Source: an uncultured Opitutia bacterium (GTDB lineage Bacteria; Verrucomicrobiota; Verrucomicrobiia; Opitutales; Opitutaceae). Taken from it: DNA of 64,000 nucleotides. The stretch covers positions 80,112 through 144,111 of the forward strand of contig CAIUOU010000014.1 of the NCBI GenBank assembly GCA_903900845.1, given 5' to 3'. Positions within the stretch are counted from its first letter, which is position 1; each line of letters opens with the position of its first letter. The notes under the pieces were generated by a model. The model did not search any database and had not been told where the DNA came from. It was given only the letters and a program-made list of their open reading frames with translations. Made by a program: the position numbers and the translations under genes. Positions 26,496-35,270 of the stretch are shown piece after piece.

Positions 26496-28037
26496 ATGAT
26501 GGATTCCCCTCGGCATCCCTTCCTGCACGGCCTGAGCAAGCACCGCGGCGCCCCGCCGACGGTGGTGGTGATCTTCGGCGCTTCCGGCGACCTGACCGCG
26601 CGCAAGCTGATCCCGGCGGTATACAACCTTGCCCACGACAACCTGCTCCCGGCGGACTTCCATCTCGTGGGCTTCGGCCGGAAGGCGATCCCGGATGATG
26701 AATTCCGCGGCCTCGCGGCGGGGGCGATCCGGGAGTTTTCACGCCGGGAGCTCGACGCCGGTGTGTGGGAACGTGTCGCGGCGCGGACCACCTATGTCGC
26801 AGGCGGGTATGATGAACGGGCGGCGTTTGACCGGTTGGCGGCGCACATCGCGGCGATCGAGCGCGGGCTCGGGCGCGACCTGCAGTGTCTTTTCTACATC
26901 TCCACGCCTCCCTCGGTTTTCGCGCCGATCCTGACCCATCTCGGCGCGAGCGGCCTGGCGGCGCGCCATGTGCACGGCCCCCTGCACTCGAAGGTCGTGA
27001 TTGAGAAGCCCTTCGGGCGTGACTTGGTGTCGGCCCGCGGGCTCAACCGGGTCATCGGTTCCGTTTTCGAGGAACGGCAGGTCTACCGGATTGATCACTA
27101 CCTTGGGAAGGAGACCGTGCAGGACCTGCTGGTGCAGCGCTTCGCGAACGCGATCTTCGAGCCGCTCTGGAACCGTAACTACATCGACAGCGTTCAAATC
27201 ACCGTGGCCGAGGATGCCGGCGTGGCTGGCCGCGGTGGCTACTACGAGCAAAGCGGCGCACTGCGCGACATGATCCAGAACCACACGATGCAGTTGCTCG
27301 CGCTCACGGCGATGGAGCCCCCGGGTTCGCTCGATCCGGAGGCGATCCGCGATGAGAAGGTGAAGGTCCTGAATGCGATCCAGCCGCTTGGCACGGGGCC
27401 GGATGGGGACGTCGCACGCGCTCAGTATGCGGCCGGCATGATCGGAGGCGGACCGGTGCGGGGGTATCTCGAGGAGGAGGGGATCGAAGCCGGTTCGGCT
27501 ACCGAGACCTATGCGGCGCTGCGCCTCTCGATCAACAACTGGCGTTGGCAAGGCGTGCCGTTCTATTTGCGTTCGGGGAAGCGTCTCGCACGCCGGGTCT
27601 CGGAGATCGCGGTGAATTTCCGTCGCCCGCCCGGCACGTTGTTCGCGGGAGAGACCGCACGCTTCGACCTCTCGGGCAACACCCTGTCGTTCCAACTGCA
27701 ACCCGACGAAGGGCTGAGCATGATCCTCAACACCAAGGTGCCGGGGCTTGAGACTCGCACCCAGCCGGTGAAAATGAGCTTTCGCTACGCGACCACCTTC
27801 GGTTCCAACACCGCCGAAGCCTACGAGCGGCTGGTGCTCGACGCCATTGTGGGCGACGGGACGCTGTTCATTCGCGGGGATGAAGCCGAGGCTTCCTGGC
27901 GGCTCTACACGCCGGTACTCGATGCGTGGGCCGGGGCGGGACGCGCCGGGATGGACACTTACTCCGCGGGTAGCTGGGGTCCGCTGGGAGCGGAGGCGCT
28001 CCTAGCGCGTCACAGTCACGTCTGGCGGCAGCCCTGA
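26496..28037 (+). CDS. zwf: Glucose-6-phosphate 1-dehydrogenase
   Basis: A 513-residue enzyme for the first step of the oxidative pentose phosphate pathway, glucose 6-phosphate to 6-phosphogluconolactone with NADP. The nucleotide-binding motif is GASGDLTARKL (28-38), and the active site RIDHYLGKE (198-206) is perfect. The protein opens with MMD, so ATG at 26496 or 26499 may be used. It is followed after ten bases by opcA, whose product activates Zwf in other phyla. Confidence 0.96.
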   Translation: MMDSPRHPFLHGLSKHRGAPPTVVVIFGASGDLTARKLIPAVYNLAHDNLLPADFHLVGFGRKAIPDDEFRGLAAGAIREFSRRELDAGVWERVAARTTYVAGGYDERAAFDRLAAHIAAIERGLGRDLQCLFYISTPPSVFAPILTHLGASGLAARHVHGPLHSKVVIEKPFGRDLVSARGLNRVIGSVFEERQVYRIDHYLGKETVQDLLVQRFANAIFEPLWNRNYIDSVQITVAEDAGVAGRGGYYEQSGALRDMIQNHTMQLLALTAMEPPGSLDPEAIRDEKVKVLNAIQPLGTGPDGDVARAQYAAGMIGGGPVRGYLEEEGIEAGSATETYAALRLSINNWRWQGVPFYLRSGKRLARRVSEIAVNFRRPPGTLFAGETARFDLSGNTLSFQLQPDEGLSMILNTKVPGLETRTQPVKMSFRYATTFGSNTAEAYERLVLDAIVGDGTLFIRGDEAEASWRLYTPVLDAWAGAGRAGMDTYSAGSWGPLGAEALLARHSHVWRQP

Positions 28038-28047
28038 CACGCGGCGC

Positions 28048-29016
28048 ATGCCAGCGAATTTTGACGCCTTGCCGGGCTTGGAAGTGCCGGTTGATCGCAT
28101 CCGGCGGAGTCTGGCCGATCTGTGGCGCGACGACACGGGAGCAACCGCGACCGACGACGCCAAGGCCACGCAGGTCAACTTCGTGCTGCATCTCGGTTTG
28201 GGGACGACGCCTGAGGATGCGGTGCAGCAGTTCCGGACCGTGGTGCGTTTCGCGCAGCGCTACCCGGCGCGTGTGGTGGTGCTCTGCCCTCTCCATCGCG
28301 AGGTGCCGGGTCCGCTGATCCGCGCCAAAGTCTACGGGGAGTGTTTTCTGGGGCGCTCGCCGGCGGATCGGCGCTGCGTGGAATTCGTGATGCTCTGTTA
28401 CTCGCGCGAAGCCCGACCTTATCTGGAGGATCAGGTTTCAACCTGCCTTTCCACCGATCTCCCTCTCTATTACTGGGCGCACGCCTTTGCGGACAGTTCC
28501 CGCATGGCCGACTATCGCTACCTGCTCGGACGGTCCCGCCGGGTGCTTATCGACAGCGCGCGCTCGCCGGCTGACGCGCTCTCCTTCCCGTGGCCCAATC
28601 CGGCGGCGATCCGCGATCTCGCCTACTGCCGCGTCCTGCCGGTGCGGCAGGGGGTGGGGCAATTCCTGGCCGCCTACCCCGCACCGGCCATCGCCGGAGG
28701 CTTGCGGGGCGTGGTTGTCACGCACGGCCCGGGGTTCGCGGCGGAGGCGCGGGTTTTGGCGGGTTGGTTGGGGCGGAGGCTCGCGGCCTGCGGAGTCGAG
28801 CCGGGCTCCGCCGGCGTGAGCGTCGAGACGGTGGGCGACGGTCTGGAAATCGATTTCACCTACGCTGACCGCGCTAAGGAGTTTCGATGGAAGGGCGACT
28901 TCGCTGCGGGCCACGCTGAATTCGAGGCCGATTTCGGCGCGGGTCCCACCCGGCTCGGCGCCGCACTGGCGTTGCTCAAGCCCGAGATGGCGCTCAGCGA
29001 GGCGATGTTTTTTTGA
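28048..29016 (+). CDS. opcA: Glucose-6-phosphate dehydrogenase assembly protein OpcA
   Basis: A 322-residue protein of the OpcA family, known from Cyanobacteria and Actinobacteria as an allosteric activator and assembly factor of Zwf. The match rests on overall character (ATQVNFVLHLG, ARVVVLCP, a DLPLYYWAH segment about residue 140, and VLIDSARSPAD) and on the position ten bases after zwf. No cofactor motif is expected in this family. The last 23 bases overlap the end of the convergent small membrane-protein gene. Confidence 0.85.
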   Translation: MPANFDALPGLEVPVDRIRRSLADLWRDDTGATATDDAKATQVNFVLHLGLGTTPEDAVQQFRTVVRFAQRYPARVVVLCPLHREVPGPLIRAKVYGECFLGRSPADRRCVEFVMLCYSREARPYLEDQVSTCLSTDLPLYYWAHAFADSSRMADYRYLLGRSRRVLIDSARSPADALSFPWPNPAAIRDLAYCRVLPVRQGVGQFLAAYPAPAIAGGLRGVVVTHGPGFAAEARVLAGWLGRRLAACGVEPGSAGVSVETVGDGLEIDFTYADRAKEFRWKGDFAAGHAEFEADFGAGPTRLGAALALLKPEMALSEAMFF

Positions 29017-29242
29017 CGTCGGGGAATTTCTGGCGCCGCAGCACCAGAAGACCTGCTCCGGCGACGAGGTCTACGAATCCCGTCAGTAGCCGCGCCGGCA
29101 GCGGGACCCGGTCGAGCATCAGGATCACGAGGCCCGCCGCGATCAGGAACCAAGCGAGCACGCCGAGTTGATGGCGTTGGCGACGGCGGTTGGGCCCGGG
29201 ATCGGTTGGTTCCACCGGTGGACCGTGCGGTGCCGCGCTCAC
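28994..29242 (-). CDS. Small two-segment membrane protein
   Basis: An 82-residue protein with a polar, Pro-rich N-terminus (1-25), two hydrophobic segments (about 27-44 and 50-68) and a basic tail. The family is not recognised. Its ATG overlaps the stop of the histidine kinase by four bases (ATGA), which supports translation and suggests a role near the kinase in the membrane. Its 3' end overlaps opcA by 23 bases on the opposite strand. Confidence 0.55.
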   Translation of the reverse strand: MSAAPHGPPVEPTDPGPNRRRQRHQLGVLAWFLIAAGLVILMLDRVPLPARLLTGFVDLVAGAGLLVLRRQKFPDVKKTSPR

Positions 29243-30951
29243 TTCGCAAGCGGCAGGGTGACGCGCATCGTGGTGCCGGAGGGGCTGGTCGCCGCCAACT
29301 CGATGTCGCCACGGTGGCTGGCGAGGATTCTCTTGGCGATGGCTAGACCCAACCCGGTACCATCGGGGCGACCCGACAGGAAGGAATCGAAGATGCGGTG
29401 CCGCAGGGATTCCGGGACGCCGCCACCGGTGTCGGTGATATCCAGCCGGGCGCGCGGCGCATCGCCGCCCTCGATTACCTGCAGATGGAGACGGATGGAA
29501 CCGCCGGCGGGCATCGCCTCGGTGGCGTTGAGCAGGAGGTTCAGCAGCACCTGCTGGAGCTGGCCCTTGTGGGCCTCGACGAACACGGGCCGGGCCGGCG
29601 CGGGGAACTCCACGGTGACTTTCTGTTGCGACAGCTTCAGTCGCACCAGTACGAGGGTGTCCTCGATCACCTCCGCGAGAGACCAGCGGGAGTGGAGACT
29701 GGACGGCGCCTTTGCGAAGCCCAGCACGCGGGTGACGATGGCCTCGAGTTGGTCGAGCTTCTCGCCGATCACGCGCAGGTCGGTGACACGCGGGTCACCC
29801 GGGGCGAAATCCCCGCCGAGTCCGCCGTAGAGGAGCTTGATCACGGTGAGCGGATTCCGGATCTCGTGCGCGATTTCGGCGGCGAGGAGGCCCAGCGTGG
29901 TGAGCCGCTCGTTCTTGCGCAGCACGTCCTCGCTGCGGAAGACACGCGCGTACAGGCGGGCGTTCTGCAGCGCGACGGCGCCGAGGCCGGCGAGCGCGGC
30001 GCAGAGGCGTTTCTCGTCGTTGTCGAAACGGTGTGTGCCGGCGGAAAACACGGCCAGCACGCCCAGCACGTCGTTCTCAAACACCACGGGTGTCGAAAGC
30101 ACCGATCCCAGCCCCGCTCCGCGCGGCATGTCGGGCATCTCGAGGAACTCGGGGGAGCAGAGGTTCTGGAACCAGATCTGCCGCCGCGTGTGCACGGGTG
30201 AGGCGAAGAGGCATCCTTCGAGGTCGAACTCGCCCTCCGGTACCTGGAGCTCGGGGGCAGCGGAGGATGCGGCGCAGCGCAGTCGTCGCGTGGTGGTGTC
30301 CAGCAAGTAGAACACGCAGGCGCGAGCCTCCAACATGCGGCAGGCCTCACGGGTCAGTGTGGCGAGGATCTCCTGCTGCTCGAGTTTCGCGACCAGCGAC
30401 TGGCCCGCCGTGATGAGGCTCTCGAGTTGCCGCGCTTTTGCGCGAAGATGCCCCAGCTGCCAGAGCCGCTGCATCACCACGCCGGCTTCGTGCGCGAGAA
30501 GTCCGAGGGTTTCCAGGTTGGCGGCGGTGAAGGCCGCTGGCCGGTCGCTTTCCAGATCAACCACCCCGACCATCTGATCCTGGACCACAATCGGAGCCGC
30601 CATCTCCGAACGCGTGGAGGATCTTACCGCGATATAGCGGGGCTCCAGTCTCACGTCCGGTACGAGCACGGGCCGCCGGTTCAGGGCGCACCAGCCGGTC
30701 ACGCCATGGCCGGGGCGCAGCTGGTCGGGCGCGACGGCGGCGCGTTCGTAGCCGTGCTCAACCTCGGTGACGAGGTCGCCGGTGTCGGGACTCAGCAACG
30801 AGATCGAGCCTGCGTCGGCCCCGAGCGTGCCGACGATGACGGCGAGCGTCTCCCTGAGGGCGCCGGCCGGATCGTCGGTGGACGCGGCAAGGCGGGCGAT
30901 CCGGTAGAGGGCCGCCGTGGCGCGCGGATCAATGGCCTCCGGCTCACTCAT
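29239..30951 (-). CDS. Soluble sensor histidine kinase with two GAF domains
   Basis: A 570-residue kinase with no membrane segment. GAF domains lie at about 28-160 and 195-330. A DHp helix contains the phospho-acceptor His362 in AAEIAHEIRNPLTV. The ATPase domain follows with N box, TDTGGGVP (G1) and GTGLGLAIAKRI (G2). GAF domains usually bind small ligands or chromophores; none of the cysteines suits bilin binding in an obvious way. No response regulator is adjacent, so the partner is elsewhere. It lies 57 bases downstream of glnD and is coupled to the small membrane protein. Confidence 0.9.
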   Translation of the reverse strand: MSEPEAIDPRATAALYRIARLAASTDDPAGALRETLAVIVGTLGADAGSISLLSPDTGDLVTEVEHGYERAAVAPDQLRPGHGVTGWCALNRRPVLVPDVRLEPRYIAVRSSTRSEMAAPIVVQDQMVGVVDLESDRPAAFTAANLETLGLLAHEAGVVMQRLWQLGHLRAKARQLESLITAGQSLVAKLEQQEILATLTREACRMLEARACVFYLLDTTTRRLRCAASSAAPELQVPEGEFDLEGCLFASPVHTRRQIWFQNLCSPEFLEMPDMPRGAGLGSVLSTPVVFENDVLGVLAVFSAGTHRFDNDEKRLCAALAGLGAVALQNARLYARVFRSEDVLRKNERLTTLGLLAAEIAHEIRNPLTVIKLLYGGLGGDFAPGDPRVTDLRVIGEKLDQLEAIVTRVLGFAKAPSSLHSRWSLAEVIEDTLVLVRLKLSQQKVTVEFPAPARPVFVEAHKGQLQQVLLNLLLNATEAMPAGGSIRLHLQVIEGGDAPRARLDITDTGGGVPESLRHRIFDSFLSGRPDGTGLGLAIAKRILASHRGDIELAATSPSGTTMRVTLPLAK

Positions 30952-31008
30952 GCGCTGGCGAGTGAAAACGGGGCCGTGAGTGCCGCCAGCTGAATCGCGG
31001 CGACCTGA

Positions 31009-33825
31009 TCAACCAGCTCCAACCGCGACCGGAAGGGCTTGCGGGGCGATGATCTCGTACAGGCTGTCCCGCAGCGCCCGGAGGCGCTCGGGGGTGGAGA
31101 TCGGCTCGTGGTTGGCGCCTTCGATATAGAAGGTGTCGATGGCCACGCCCCGCTCCGTGCCGATGCGAGCGAACGTGATGTCGAAACCGTGATCGGAGAT
31201 AACCTTGGCCAGACGGTAAAGGAGGCCGATCTGGTCGCGCGCTTGCACTTCGACGATCGTGCGCTCCATCGAGAGCTCGTGGTACACGTCCACGGTGGGC
31301 GGGAACGTGCTTTGAAGGGTCTCGGCCGACGAGGTGTTCAGGTAACGAGTGGCGGCGAACTTCCGGGCCTGCGCCTGAATGTCGGGGAGGAGATCGCGGT
31401 TGGCCATCAACGCGTCCTCGATGGTGCGGGCGAATTTATCCTGCGCCGCGGCGCTCTGCACGGGTCCGCGGCCCGGCTCCACCACGTGGAAGGTGTCGAT
31501 CGCGATGTGGTCCGTCCGGGATATTACCTTCGCGCCGAGAATGTTCAGGCCCGCGACGCTGAAGGCGCCGGCGAGCTTGTAGAAGAGTCCGGCGCGATCC
31601 CAGGTCACCACGTTCACCACCGTGAGCGACCGGTTGATGTCGTCCTTCCACTCGATGACGGGCCGGAGCGAGCCGACCGAGTCGGTGGTCGTGATCGAGT
31701 GCAGCAGCCGGTTCACCATCTGGATGTGGAGGGCGATTTCCGACGAGTCGGTGTGCACAAAGTATCGCTCGGGAAGCAGCCCGAAGTGCGCGTTGATCTC
31801 GTCGGTGCTGATTCCGGGAATCGTTTTGGCGATGAGCTCCTGTTGCGTCATTTGGATCTGGGCTTGGAGGCTGGCGTCGGCGGCGTCGGCACCGAGCTTC
31901 AGCCGTTCGAAGGTGGTACGATAGAGGCTCGTATGTAGCGTGTCCTTGTAGCCGTTCCAGAGATCGGCCGCGGTCCCGCGGGCGTCGCAGAAGGTGTGCA
32001 CGTAGAGGTGCCGGAGTCGGTCGGCGTCTCCGACGACTTCTGCAAAAGCGGCGGCCGTGCTGGGGTCATCTACATCCCGCTTCTGCCAAAATCGTGCCAT
32101 CACTAGATGGTTTTTTATTGTGAACATAACTAGTTCACGTCCAGATGGTTCCACTCCAAATCGTTCCAGAATAGGGGCCGCTATCCTCATCCCGCTCTCC
32201 GCGTGGCCGCGGATGCCTTCCGCCTTGCCGATGTCATGGAGCAGCAGCGTGAGGTAGAGCAGTGAAACGTCGGCGGTCTCGTGCAGGGCCGCCCGGTACT
32301 TGAGGGTGATCGGCTCGGCCTCCGTGTAGATGCGGTCCAGCTCGCGGATCGCGTTCAGCGTGTGCACGTCCGCCGTGTACCGGTGATAATACTCGTGCTG
32401 CACCAGGCAGGTGAGGGCGTCGAACTCACGGATGAATCTTCCGAGCACGCCGAGTTCGTGCATGCGGCTCAGGACGGGATGGACGGCGCCAGCCTCCGAC
32501 AGGATCGCACGAAAACACACGCTGGCGTCTTTGCTCTCCGTCACCGCCGGGGAGAGCAGGTCGAGCGAGGCGCGGATGAGCTCCGCGAGGTGTAGTTCAG
32601 GAGTGGCCTCGAGGGTCTGGCAGTGGCGGAACACCCGGATCAGGCGCACCGGGTCGTCGCGGAACACGCTCGCCTTCTCCGCCGCCAGCTCGCGTCCGCG
32701 GAGGATGAAGCCGTCGATGCGCTTCGTGCGTTGGAGGCGTGACGCGAGGAGGGAGTCGCGGAAGGAGCGCTTGTCGCCGTCGCCCGAGCGGCCGATTGAG
32801 AGAGCGAGCCGGTCCTCGACCAGTTTCGACACGCGGAAAATCGTCTGAGCCGCGCGGTAGTAGTCCTGCATGAACGCCTCCACTCGGGCGAGCATGTCGG
32901 GCGCCCGGTAACCCAGCGCCTCCGCGATCCTCGGTTGCTGGTCCAGGCTCATCACGTCGGTCGCCCGGGCGCTGAGGAAATGCACCTGGTTGCGGACGCG
33001 CAGCAGGAAATCGTACGCACGCTGGAACGCCACCAGATCGTCGGCCCGCAGGTACCGTTGCGCGGCCAGCTCGTCGAGGAGGGTGACGTCCAGCTTCACC
33101 CGCGCCATCCAAACGGCGTTCTGGTAGTCCCGCAGGCCGCCCACGCCGTTCTTGATGTCCGGCTCCTGGTTGAAGACCGTGTTGGCGTACTTGGCGCGAC
33201 GGGAGGCTTGGTCGTCGAGGCGCGCCTCGATGTACTGCCGGGGATTCTCGGTCGCGTAGTAGCTGCGGTACGCCTGCGCGAAGGTGTCGTGGAGTTTTTC
33301 GGAGCCGGTGATGCGGCGCGACTCCAGCAGGGCGGTTTTGGTGAGGATGTCGCGGCGGGCTTCGGCGAACGCCTCGTCGAAGGTTCGGGTGGAGTGCCCC
33401 ACCTTGAGTCCGCAGTCCCACAGGATGTAGAGGATCTCGTTGGAGAGGTGCTCCTGCAGCGGTTTGGCGTCGGCGGGTTTCGTCTTCGTGGCGAAGAGGA
33501 ACATGACGTCAACGTCGCTCAGAGGGGAAAGTTCGCCGCGTCCGTAACCTCCGAGGGCGACCAGCGTGACTGGCGGAACGGGCCCTCGGGCGAGCGGGGC
33601 GTAGGAGCGGATCGCGTACGCGAAAAGATGGATCAGCAGCGCGTCAATGATCTGCGCCCTTTCCCGGCAGATCGTCAGGCCCGAGGAGCCGGATTCATGC
33701 CGCTGGCGCAGGGACGCCATTTCCGCGCGCAGGAACTCCCGGCAGGCCGCGAGGCGCGCCGCCACTGGCACCTCTCCCGGAAAGGCTAGTTGTTCACCGG
33801 CGCGGACTGGGATGTTGGCGGGCAT
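31009..33825 (-). CDS. glnD: [Protein-PII] uridylyltransferase / uridylyl-removing enzyme
   Basis: A 938-residue bifunctional nitrogen sensor that uridylylates PII when glutamine is low and removes UMP when it is high. The nucleotidyltransferase motif GGYGRGELSPLSDVDVMF spans 92-109. The HD phosphohydrolase motif is LLLHDIGKAEG (His530, Asp531). Two ACT domains occupy about 720-800 and 830-905 and bind glutamine. All modules are intact, so both activities are expected. Codons for about residues 550-578 (around 32095-32180) are strikingly AT-rich compared with the rest. No glnB or glnA is in the window. Confidence 0.95.
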   Translation of the reverse strand: MPANIPVRAGEQLAFPGEVPVAARLAACREFLRAEMASLRQRHESGSSGLTICRERAQIIDALLIHLFAYAIRSYAPLARGPVPPVTLVALGGYGRGELSPLSDVDVMFLFATKTKPADAKPLQEHLSNEILYILWDCGLKVGHSTRTFDEAFAEARRDILTKTALLESRRITGSEKLHDTFAQAYRSYYATENPRQYIEARLDDQASRRAKYANTVFNQEPDIKNGVGGLRDYQNAVWMARVKLDVTLLDELAAQRYLRADDLVAFQRAYDFLLRVRNQVHFLSARATDVMSLDQQPRIAEALGYRAPDMLARVEAFMQDYYRAAQTIFRVSKLVEDRLALSIGRSGDGDKRSFRDSLLASRLQRTKRIDGFILRGRELAAEKASVFRDDPVRLIRVFRHCQTLEATPELHLAELIRASLDLLSPAVTESKDASVCFRAILSEAGAVHPVLSRMHELGVLGRFIREFDALTCLVQHEYYHRYTADVHTLNAIRELDRIYTEAEPITLKYRAALHETADVSLLYLTLLLHDIGKAEGIRGHAESGMRIAAPILERFGVEPSGRELVMFTIKNHLVMARFWQKRDVDDPSTAAAFAEVVGDADRLRHLYVHTFCDARGTAADLWNGYKDTLHTSLYRTTFERLKLGADAADASLQAQIQMTQQELIAKTIPGISTDEINAHFGLLPERYFVHTDSSEIALHIQMVNRLLHSITTTDSVGSLRPVIEWKDDINRSLTVVNVVTWDRAGLFYKLAGAFSVAGLNILGAKVISRTDHIAIDTFHVVEPGRGPVQSAAAQDKFARTIEDALMANRDLLPDIQAQARKFAATRYLNTSSAETLQSTFPPTVDVYHELSMERTIVEVQARDQIGLLYRLAKVISDHGFDITFARIGTERGVAIDTFYIEGANHEPISTPERLRALRDSLYEIIAPQALPVAVGAG

Positions 33826-33989
33826 CTGGCGGCGGATGAATCAGGTACCATCCACCCAACCGGGCGGCGGTTTCAACCGCCAAAGCGAGAATCATGCCGC
33901 GTTGAAGCAGGCGGCTCCCGGAGGAGCGCGGAACTCAGCGGCCAAGCTGCCGTTCTGATTGAGGTGCGTTTGGCGTGCGCACGGTCCTG

Positions 33990-35243
33990 TCAAGGCAGGC
34001 GAGTTTGCTGCACCAGCACCTTGCGACCGCGGGGAGTGGTTTCGCCGCTGATGGATGGGACTTCCCAGCCCGCTCCCGCCACCCAGGCCGGCTGCTGGTT
34101 AATCAAGGTGATCAAACCGAGATCCACCATCCCAGCCTGCGCGGAGGCCAGTAACGTGACCGATTTCACACGATCCTCATTCTCCGAGGGCACAATCAAA
34201 ACGACGCGTTCCGGCGTGATGCCGGGTTGCGTGGCGACGATACCGGCCGGGGTTGCGACAAGCCCGTGCAACCCGACGAGGGAGGCGCCCGGAGGGTGAG
34301 CCAGTTGCCGGAAGCGTCCGTCCGAAGGACTCACCGCGAATAGGCCGCGGTGGTAGTCCGCCACGATGAAATCATCCCGCCAGCGCACGATGCCTTGGAG
34401 GGAAACGAGCGAACGTTCCTCCGCGAACCGCTGCATCTCCTCGGCGCCGGGTTCGAGTTTCCAGATGACCGGCGCCTTTGCGTCGGTTGCGTAGACCGTG
34501 CCGTCTTCGGCGACATGGAGATCACCGAGGCCATGCTCCCGGCCGTCATCGGGCACCTCCACGACGCGGACGAGTTCGCTGGTCGCGAGGCTGAAGGCGG
34601 CGAGGCCGGCGGTGCCTTTCATTTCCGGGGTGAATCCTTCCATCTCCGGGACCGCGCTCATGGCGGCCCAGAGGAGCCCGCGGGCCTCGTCGATCGCCAG
34701 ACCGAAGACGCCGAGGAGCGACTCCTCCTCCGCGCTGAAGCGGGCGACGCGGCCCTCGCGGTCCCGGCGCCAGATGCCGCGGTGGCGCACATCGCCGAGA
34801 AACAGATCCCCGGTCCGCGCGCGCCAGGCGATACCCTCAAGGATACCGGTGCGTCCGGTCAGGCTGGCCATTTCCTCCGCGACGCCGACGGGCTCGCGGA
34901 TTTGCGAAAATGCCTGGAGCACGCGTCGGAACGGGGCGGATCCCTGCAGGGTGGCGAAGCGCGGATCGCGCTCCACGGGCGGCGCGGCGCCGAGGGCGAC
35001 GATCTTCTCCAAGGTCGAGATCGCGGCCGGGGCGTCGCCGCGCAGGGCGGCGACGGCGGCGAGGTCGAGTTGGAGCGACGTCGAGTCGGGCTGCGCGGCC
35101 GCGGCCTGGGTCAGGAGGCGGCGGGCGGCGTCGAGATCACCGCGGGAGGTGGCGACACGTGCTTCCTCGCGTAAACCGACGCCGGTGGGTTCCGCCGCGG
35201 AAGCGACAGAGGCGAACAGCAGGAGGAGCAGATACCGGCGCAT
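33990..35243 (-). CDS. Secreted TPR-plus-propeller protein, SMP-30-like
   Basis: A 417-residue exported protein. A signal peptide (1-17, LLLLLFASVASAA) is followed by a short helical TPR-like region (20-110: RGDLDAARRLLTQAAAAQPD). A beta-propeller of the SMP-30/NHL kind comes next (130-400), with blocks LEGIAWRARTGDLFLGD, VFGLAIDEARGLLWAA, LGDLHVAEDGTVYATD and VSLQGIVRWRDDFIVAD. A lactonase or a non-catalytic sensor role is possible; I cannot identify metal ligands with certainty. It follows the efflux permease by 27 bases on the same strand and may share its transcript. Confidence 0.7.
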   Translation of the reverse strand: MRRYLLLLLFASVASAAEPTGVGLREEARVATSRGDLDAARRLLTQAAAAQPDSTSLQLDLAAVAALRGDAPAAISTLEKIVALGAAPPVERDPRFATLQGSAPFRRVLQAFSQIREPVGVAEEMASLTGRTGILEGIAWRARTGDLFLGDVRHRGIWRRDREGRVARFSAEEESLLGVFGLAIDEARGLLWAAMSAVPEMEGFTPEMKGTAGLAAFSLATSELVRVVEVPDDGREHGLGDLHVAEDGTVYATDAKAPVIWKLEPGAEEMQRFAEERSLVSLQGIVRWRDDFIVADYHRGLFAVSPSDGRFRQLAHPPGASLVGLHGLVATPAGIVATQPGITPERVVLIVPSENEDRVKSVTLLASAQAGMVDLGLITLINQQPAWVAGAGWEVPSISGETTPRGRKVLVQQTRLP

Positions 35244-35270
35244 GGGGCTCGCGGCGCGCCGGTGGGCGCG

